Shown here piece by piece: positions 7,123 through 10,013 of a stretch of 10,013 nt of DNA; positions within the stretch are counted from its first letter, which is position 1; each line of letters begins with the position of its first letter. A program made the translations under genes and the position numbers. Origin of the DNA: Rickettsiales bacterium (lineage in GTDB: Bacteria > Pseudomonadota > Alphaproteobacteria > Rickettsiales > UBA998); NCBI GenBank assembly GCA_019749855.1, contig JAIEPI010000061.1, positions 1-10,013 of the forward strand, read 5' to 3'. Below the pieces are notes generated by a model, which saw only the letters and a program-made list of their open reading frames with translations, was not told the DNA's origin and ran no database searches.

Positions 7123-7402
7123 GATATTTATACCACAGCGAAATCCTGTTCTGTGGATTTCATGAATTTTATAATTTATTTGATATTTCTCCGTATTTTG
7201 TCAATTCAGGCGCTCATGGCTGACAGCATGGGATTTACAAGTGATTGATAGGTTTTCAGGGTAAGCTACGGAAAATCAGCCTTTCTTTTTTTGTGAAAAC
7301 CCCAATCTGCTAGCTGATGATGTGAGGCTCTGCTATGGTGCCGCCAATCATGGGTGTAGAACTCTGTGGGACAGATAGATCATTATTTTTTGGGGATATA
7401 GT
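7123..7402. other. Intergenic region between mltG and the OmpA-domain gene
   Basis: These 280 bp contain no convincing gene. At the left is a pair of alternative small hairpins (7133-7161, listed separately). Further on, GGTTTTCA (7251-7258) and TGAAAACC (7294-7301) form a perfect but widely spaced inverted repeat enclosing a T-rich run (CTTTCTTTTTTTG, 7281-7293). The promoter of the OmpA-domain gene must lie here, but no box pair is clear enough to call. A strong Shine-Dalgarno (GGGGA, near 7392-7396) precedes the next ATG. Confidence 0.5.
7133..7161 (+). terminator. Weak candidate terminator of the acpP-fabF-mltG run
   Basis: Two mutually exclusive stems exist just after the mltG stop: CCACAG (7133-7138) with CTGTGG (7151-7156), or GAAATCC (7140-7146) with GGATTTC (7155-7161). 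AT-rich sequence follows (ATGAATTTTATAATTT), but without an unbroken T-run, so termination here is uncertain. Confidence 0.3.
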
Positions 7403-7966
7403 ATGAAAAAGACCGCCATGCTGCTCGCTGCCAGCAGCTTCTTGATGATAACGCCGCTGGTAAGCCAGGCACAACAAGCCGACCTGCGTGATGTTGTGAA
7501 GGACAGACAGGGTAACATCGTCACTAATAGCTTTGATAATTGCGTTCGTACGCGTTGGGAAAGCAATTCGGATAGCTGCCTTTCCGGTGATGTCGTCATT
7601 GACCGTGAAGCGCTCTCTGTGTATTTCGCATTTGATAGTGCGGAATTAACACCCGCAGCCACGGCAAAGCTCGACACGGTTGCCACAATTCTGGGCCAAT
7701 CCAGTGCGGTGGGCAGCGTGAACATTGTTGGCTATGCGGATAATATTGGCACCAATGATTACAACTACAATCTCTCAAAACGTCGCGCAGCGGCAGTGCA
7801 TCAGTATCTCTCCAAGCAAGGCTACCTGAAAACCGGAGCGGTTGAAGTACGTGCTTTGGGTGAAGAAGCGCCGGTCTCCAACTGTGAGGGCATGGCTCGC
7901 AACGAGAAAATCTCTTGCTTGTGGCGTGATCGTCGCGTTGAGCTTGAGCTGAATGTGACCAAGTAA
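7403..7966 (+). CDS. Exported OmpA-domain protein (peptidoglycan-binding)
   Basis: The 187-residue product starts with a Sec signal peptide (MKK, hydrophobic 5-20, SQA/Q cleavage after residue 23) and has no lipobox cysteine. After a short linker comes a single OmpA-like domain (about 68-187): VYFAFDSAELT, GYADNIGTNDYN with Asp113, and YNLSKRRAAAV with Arg128. The Asp/Arg pair, 15 residues apart, matches the diaminopimelate-binding pair of E. coli OmpA. There is no beta-barrel domain, so it is probably periplasmic, non-covalently bound to peptidoglycan. Four cysteines occur, two in the linker (NCVRTRW...SDSC) and two near the end (SNCEG...ISCLW). The second pair sits where enterobacterial OmpA has its disulfide; the first may form another. 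ATG 7403 has GGGGA upstream, and the strong terminator after the stop marks a single-gene transcript. Confidence 0.9.
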   Translation: MKKTAMLLAASSFLMITPLVSQAQQADLRDVVKDRQGNIVTNSFDNCVRTRWESNSDSCLSGDVVIDREALSVYFAFDSAELTPAATAKLDTVATILGQSSAVGSVNIVGYADNIGTNDYNYNLSKRRAAAVHQYLSKQGYLKTGAVEVRALGEEAPVSNCEGMARNEKISCLWRDRRVELELNVTK

Positions 7967-7987
7967 GCTTGTGACTCTGCAAAATAG

Positions 7988-8019
7988 GAAAGGGGGCGCA
8001 AGCCCCCTTTCTTTTATTT
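7988..8019 (+). terminator. Rho-independent terminator of the OmpA-domain gene
   Basis: A perfect 10-bp stem, GAAAGGGGGC (7988-7997) with GCCCCCTTTC (8002-8011), closes a GCAA tetraloop of the stable GNRA type. The T-rich tail TTTTATTT (8012-8019) follows at once. It starts 21 bp after the stop codon. Confidence 0.95.
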
Positions 8020-8245
8020 GCGAAGAAATGATGAAGCTTTTGCGACAGCCTTGTGACAGATGCTTTATTTTATAAAACAGTGCTAATACACTTGTCATGA
8101 CATAACTATAGGCGACTTGATGGGTGGGATTGCCAGCGGCATTAAATTAGTTTAAATTTTAACAATCAATTAATGAGTTGCCTTTATTATCTTAACTATT
8201 GTTAACTTACCTTAATCATCATTCATTCACATAAAGGAAGATCCC
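8020..8245. other. AT-rich upstream region of the RTX gene
   Basis: These 226 bp hold no gene that I can support. The part from about 8145 to 8222 is strikingly AT-rich with many TTAA steps, including the inverted repeat TTAAC/GTTAA (8192-8205). Weak promoter candidates are an extended -10, TGCTAATAC (8081-8089), and TTGCCT (8178-8183) with GTTAAC (8201-8206), neither decisive. The composition could suit binding of a nucleoid-associated or other regulator, but no named operator was recognised. Confidence 0.4.
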
Positions 8246-9643
8246 ATGGTCACTACCATCAACGGAACCTCTGGTAACGATACACTCTTTGGCACGTCTG
8301 ACGTCGATGTGGTCTATGGGAATGATGGCAATGATGTGATTACCGGCGTTGGTAGTTCTGACACCCTGTTCGGTGGTGCGGGGAATGACACTCTGATTGG
8401 CTCTGGCACACGGTTTAGCCAGTTCTGGGGCGGCACCGGTGCCGATCTGTTCGTGGTAAAAAATGTGTCTGTTTCTCCAGACAGCCGTACCTACATTAAT
8501 GATTTTAACCGAGCAGAAGGCGATAAAATCGACCTGCGCGAGTTCACCAATATCCGTTCTCTCGCTGACATTCAGCAAATTACGGCCCGCCCGTTATTGT
8601 TCGTGTTGGGTGGCGCTAATAATCTTTATAGTTTCAACAGCCTGCAGGAGAGTGATTTTATCTTCTTCAGCTTAAACGATACGCTCACTGGCACAGTCGA
8701 TAATGACCTGTTAGATGGCGGTGAGGGCAATGATTTGATCTCTGGCCTGGAGGGCAACGACCTTCTCAAGGGTGGCATTGGTGATGACACCATTAATGGA
8801 AACCTCGGTGAGGACGTTATTTATTCGGGTGCAGGCAATGATTCCGTTATCGGTGGCGGTGGCCGCGATAGTATTTATGGTGAGGAGGGTAACGATTCCC
8901 TCTTTGGCGGTGGTGGCAGCGACACGCTCTATGGTGGCGATGGTGATGACAGCCTGTATGGCGGCAACGGCAATGATACGTTGTATGGTGGTAACGGTAA
9001 CGACATTTTGCGCGGCGCGGGTGGCAATGACAGCCTGTATGGTGACGATGGCGATGATTCCCTCTTCGGTGGCGATCAAAACGACACTATTTATGGCGGG
9101 AATGGCAATGACCGTCTGCGTGGGTATATCGGCAACGACCAGCTAAATGGCAATGCAGGTAATGACCGTATTGATGGTGATGAAGGCCAAGATACGCTCT
9201 CGGGTGAGTCGGGTGATGACCGTCTGTATGGTGACGATGGCAATGATTTTTTGCAGGGCGAGTTGGGCAAAGACTATCTTAATGGTGGCGCTGGCAATGA
9301 TACGCTGATCGGTGGCGACGGCCGCGATGTATTATACGGCGGCTCTGGTGCCGATGTTTTTGTGTGGCAGGCCTTGACAGACACACGTTTTGACGTCACT
9401 CAACGTGATGTCATTTATGACTTCAGCAGTGCTGAAGGTGACAAAATTGACCTCACCGCATTAGGGCATCTCGCTTTTGGCGGCGCAAGCTTTGCAAGAG
9501 GCGGTGAAGCATCAATACGCGTTTCGGTAAAGGATGACCACACGGTGATTCAGATCGACACCACTGGCGATCGTGTGCTTGACTCAGCCATCACAGTGGA
9601 CGGGATTCATACACTCACCAGCAGTGATTTTTTCTTGGCTTAA
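8246..9643 (+). CDS. RTX calcium-binding protein with two M10-type C-terminal modules
   Basis: This 465-residue, acidic, apparently cysteine-free protein is almost all Gly/Asp-rich nonapeptides (GGxGxDxLx), which bind calcium and fold into parallel beta-rolls after type I secretion. Order: about five nonapeptides (7-51); a module GGTGADLFV...YINDFNRAEGDKIDL (62-141) ending SDFIFF; 24 uninterrupted nonapeptides (149-364); then the terminal module GGSGADVFV...VIYDFSSAEGDKIDL (365-465) ending SDFFLA. Both modules match the capping/secretion domain found at the end of serralysin (M10) proteases and related RTX proteins. There is no HExxH zinc site or other catalytic domain, so it is not a protease. 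AAAGGAAG precedes ATG 8246. No HlyB/HlyD/TolC-like exporter is in the window. A role as surface or matrix protein is inference. Confidence 0.9.
   Translation: MVTTINGTSGNDTLFGTSDVDVVYGNDGNDVITGVGSSDTLFGGAGNDTLIGSGTRFSQFWGGTGADLFVVKNVSVSPDSRTYINDFNRAEGDKIDLREFTNIRSLADIQQITARPLLFVLGGANNLYSFNSLQESDFIFFSLNDTLTGTVDNDLLDGGEGNDLISGLEGNDLLKGGIGDDTINGNLGEDVIYSGAGNDSVIGGGGRDSIYGEEGNDSLFGGGGSDTLYGGDGDDSLYGGNGNDTLYGGNGNDILRGAGGNDSLYGDDGDDSLFGGDQNDTIYGGNGNDRLRGYIGNDQLNGNAGNDRIDGDEGQDTLSGESGDDRLYGDDGNDFLQGELGKDYLNGGAGNDTLIGGDGRDVLYGGSGADVFVWQALTDTRFDVTQRDVIYDFSSAEGDKIDLTALGHLAFGGASFARGGEASIRVSVKDDHTVIQIDTTGDRVLDSAITVDGIHTLTSSDFFLA
8690..9337 (+). repeat. Array of 24 in-frame 27-bp RTX repeats
   Basis: Residues 149-364 divide into 24 consecutive nonapeptides with no insertion or deletion. 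Consensus is GGxGNDxLY, with the Asp at position 6 kept throughout. Copies are diverged at DNA level, though some share runs, for example CTGTATGGTGACGATGGC in two distant copies (near 9034 and 9225). A complementary-strand frame rich in Ile, Ala and Thr across the array is a by-product of the repeat. Confidence 0.9.
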
Positions 9644-9658
9644 ATTATGATTTCAACA

Positions 9659-9693
9659 CATGCTCTATCACGTTTTACACGTGGTAGAGCATG
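9659..9693. terminator. Long inverted repeat between the convergent RTX and dehydrogenase genes
   Basis: CATGCTCTATCACG (9659-9672) pairs with CGTGGTAGAGCATG (9680-9693): 14 pairs including one G-T wobble, around a TTTTACA loop. It starts 16 bp after the RTX stop and lies on the end of the opposing dehydrogenase gene, so it could stop transcripts from both sides. Neither flank has a proper T-run (CCTGTTTCTCC on the plus side), so it may instead act with Rho or protect 3' ends. Confidence 0.55.
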
Positions 9694-10013
9694 CCTGTTT
9701 CTCCAAAGCTTGACTGGGCCAGACGGACAAATAGATCCGTGATCGACTCAGGTGCCGGATTATGTCCCGCGCGCTCGCCTGGAAAGGCCTCACGCCGCAT
9801 CGCGGTATCCACAACGCCAGGATCCAGCAGATTGGCGCGGATGGATGTTTTAGCGTTCTCCACCGCATAGGTACGAACCAGAAGCTCCAGCCCTGCCTTG
9901 CTACTGGCGTAAGCTCCCCAATAGGCAAAGGCAGCGCGAGCTGCACCTGAGGTCACGAAGATGGCGCGGCCGGCGTCAGATTGTAGCAAAAGCGGATGCA
10001 TGGCACGCAGCAA
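9675..10013 (-). CDS. Short-chain dehydrogenase/reductase, YciK-like (5' partial)
   Basis: Only the C-terminal 112 residues are visible; the frame is open through the right edge, so the NAD(P)-binding N-terminus lies outside. The classical SDR active site is present: Ser in IFVTSGAAR, then Tyr and Lys in YASSK, with the usual 13-residue Ser-Tyr spacing, and the cofactor loop LLDPGVVDTAMR. The segment WGAYASSKAGLE, the DTAMRREAFPGE stretch and the closing ETGMLYHV resemble E. coli YciK and its relatives, whose substrate is uncertain. Reductase activity on a carbonyl or alcohol substrate is the family expectation. The last codons (GMLYHV) and stop at 9675-9677 fall inside the inverted repeat shared with the convergent RTX gene. 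Confidence 0.88.
   Translation of the reverse strand: MLRAMHPLLLQSDAGRAIFVTSGAARAAFAYWGAYASSKAGLELLVRTYAVENAKTSIRANLLDPGVVDTAMRREAFPGERAGHNPAPESITDLFVRLAQSSFGETGMLYHV

Noticed and set aside
7251..7301. GGTTTTCA/TGAAAACC inverted repeat as a terminator or riboswitch
   Set aside because: The arms are 35 bases apart and AT-rich, and the T-run lies inside the loop instead of after the stem; too weak to call.
8711..9079. Minus-strand 122-codon frame across the RTX repeats, rich in Ile, Ala and Thr
   Set aside because: Its apparent repeats are the complement of the RTX nonapeptides; there is no ribosome site, and the plus strand carries the clear protein.
8690..9337. The 27-bp periodic block as a CRISPR or non-coding tandem repeat
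   Set aside because: The period is in frame, gives the RTX nonapeptide consensus throughout, and lacks conserved repeats separated by unique spacers.
8246..9643. Serralysin-type metalloprotease
   Set aside because: Only the RTX and C-terminal modules are present; no HExxH zinc motif or catalytic domain occurs in the 465 residues.

Overview
The window looks like chromosomal DNA of a Gram-negative bacterium, most likely an alphaproteobacterium of moderate GC. The AcpP and FabF sequences, the alphaproteobacterial style of MlaF and MlaE, an OmpA-type peptidoglycan-binding protein and an RTX protein all fit this. The assignment is inferred from remembered family resemblance; no search was run. 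No tRNA, rRNA, CRISPR array, insertion sequence or attachment site was recognised.

Layout, left to right. (1) A very large plus-strand gene, cut by the left edge, encodes a chain of nucleotide-binding folds. Its C-terminus is a LOG-type (lysine-decarboxylase-like Rossmann) domain with the PGGxGT motif. The middle resembles a Ham1/RdgB-type NTP pyrophosphatase, and two further segments look like degraded LOG folds. (2) Converging on it with only 26 bp between is a minus-strand pair, mlaE then mlaF: permease and ATPase of an MCE-type phospholipid transporter, with no mlaD or mlaC beside them. A 19-codon frame exactly bridges the two genes. (3) Across a divergent 233-bp intergenic region lies a plus-strand fatty-acid/cell-wall run: acpP, fabF, mltG. 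(4) A monocistronic OmpA-domain gene follows and ends in a textbook terminator. (5) Next comes a 465-residue RTX protein made almost entirely of calcium-binding nonapeptides, with two copies of an M10-serralysin-like C-terminal module. (6) A YciK-like short-chain dehydrogenase, cut by the right edge, converges on it across a long inverted repeat.

Most of the middle serves the cell envelope: AcpP and FabF make and elongate acyl chains, MlaE/MlaF move phospholipid between membranes, MltG ends peptidoglycan glycan strands, and the OmpA-domain protein should bind peptidoglycan. The RTX protein is probably exported by a type I system that is not visible here. The least ordinary items are the LOG/Ham1-like multidomain protein and the RTX protein with an internal secretion-type module. 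I found no complete new multi-gene system.
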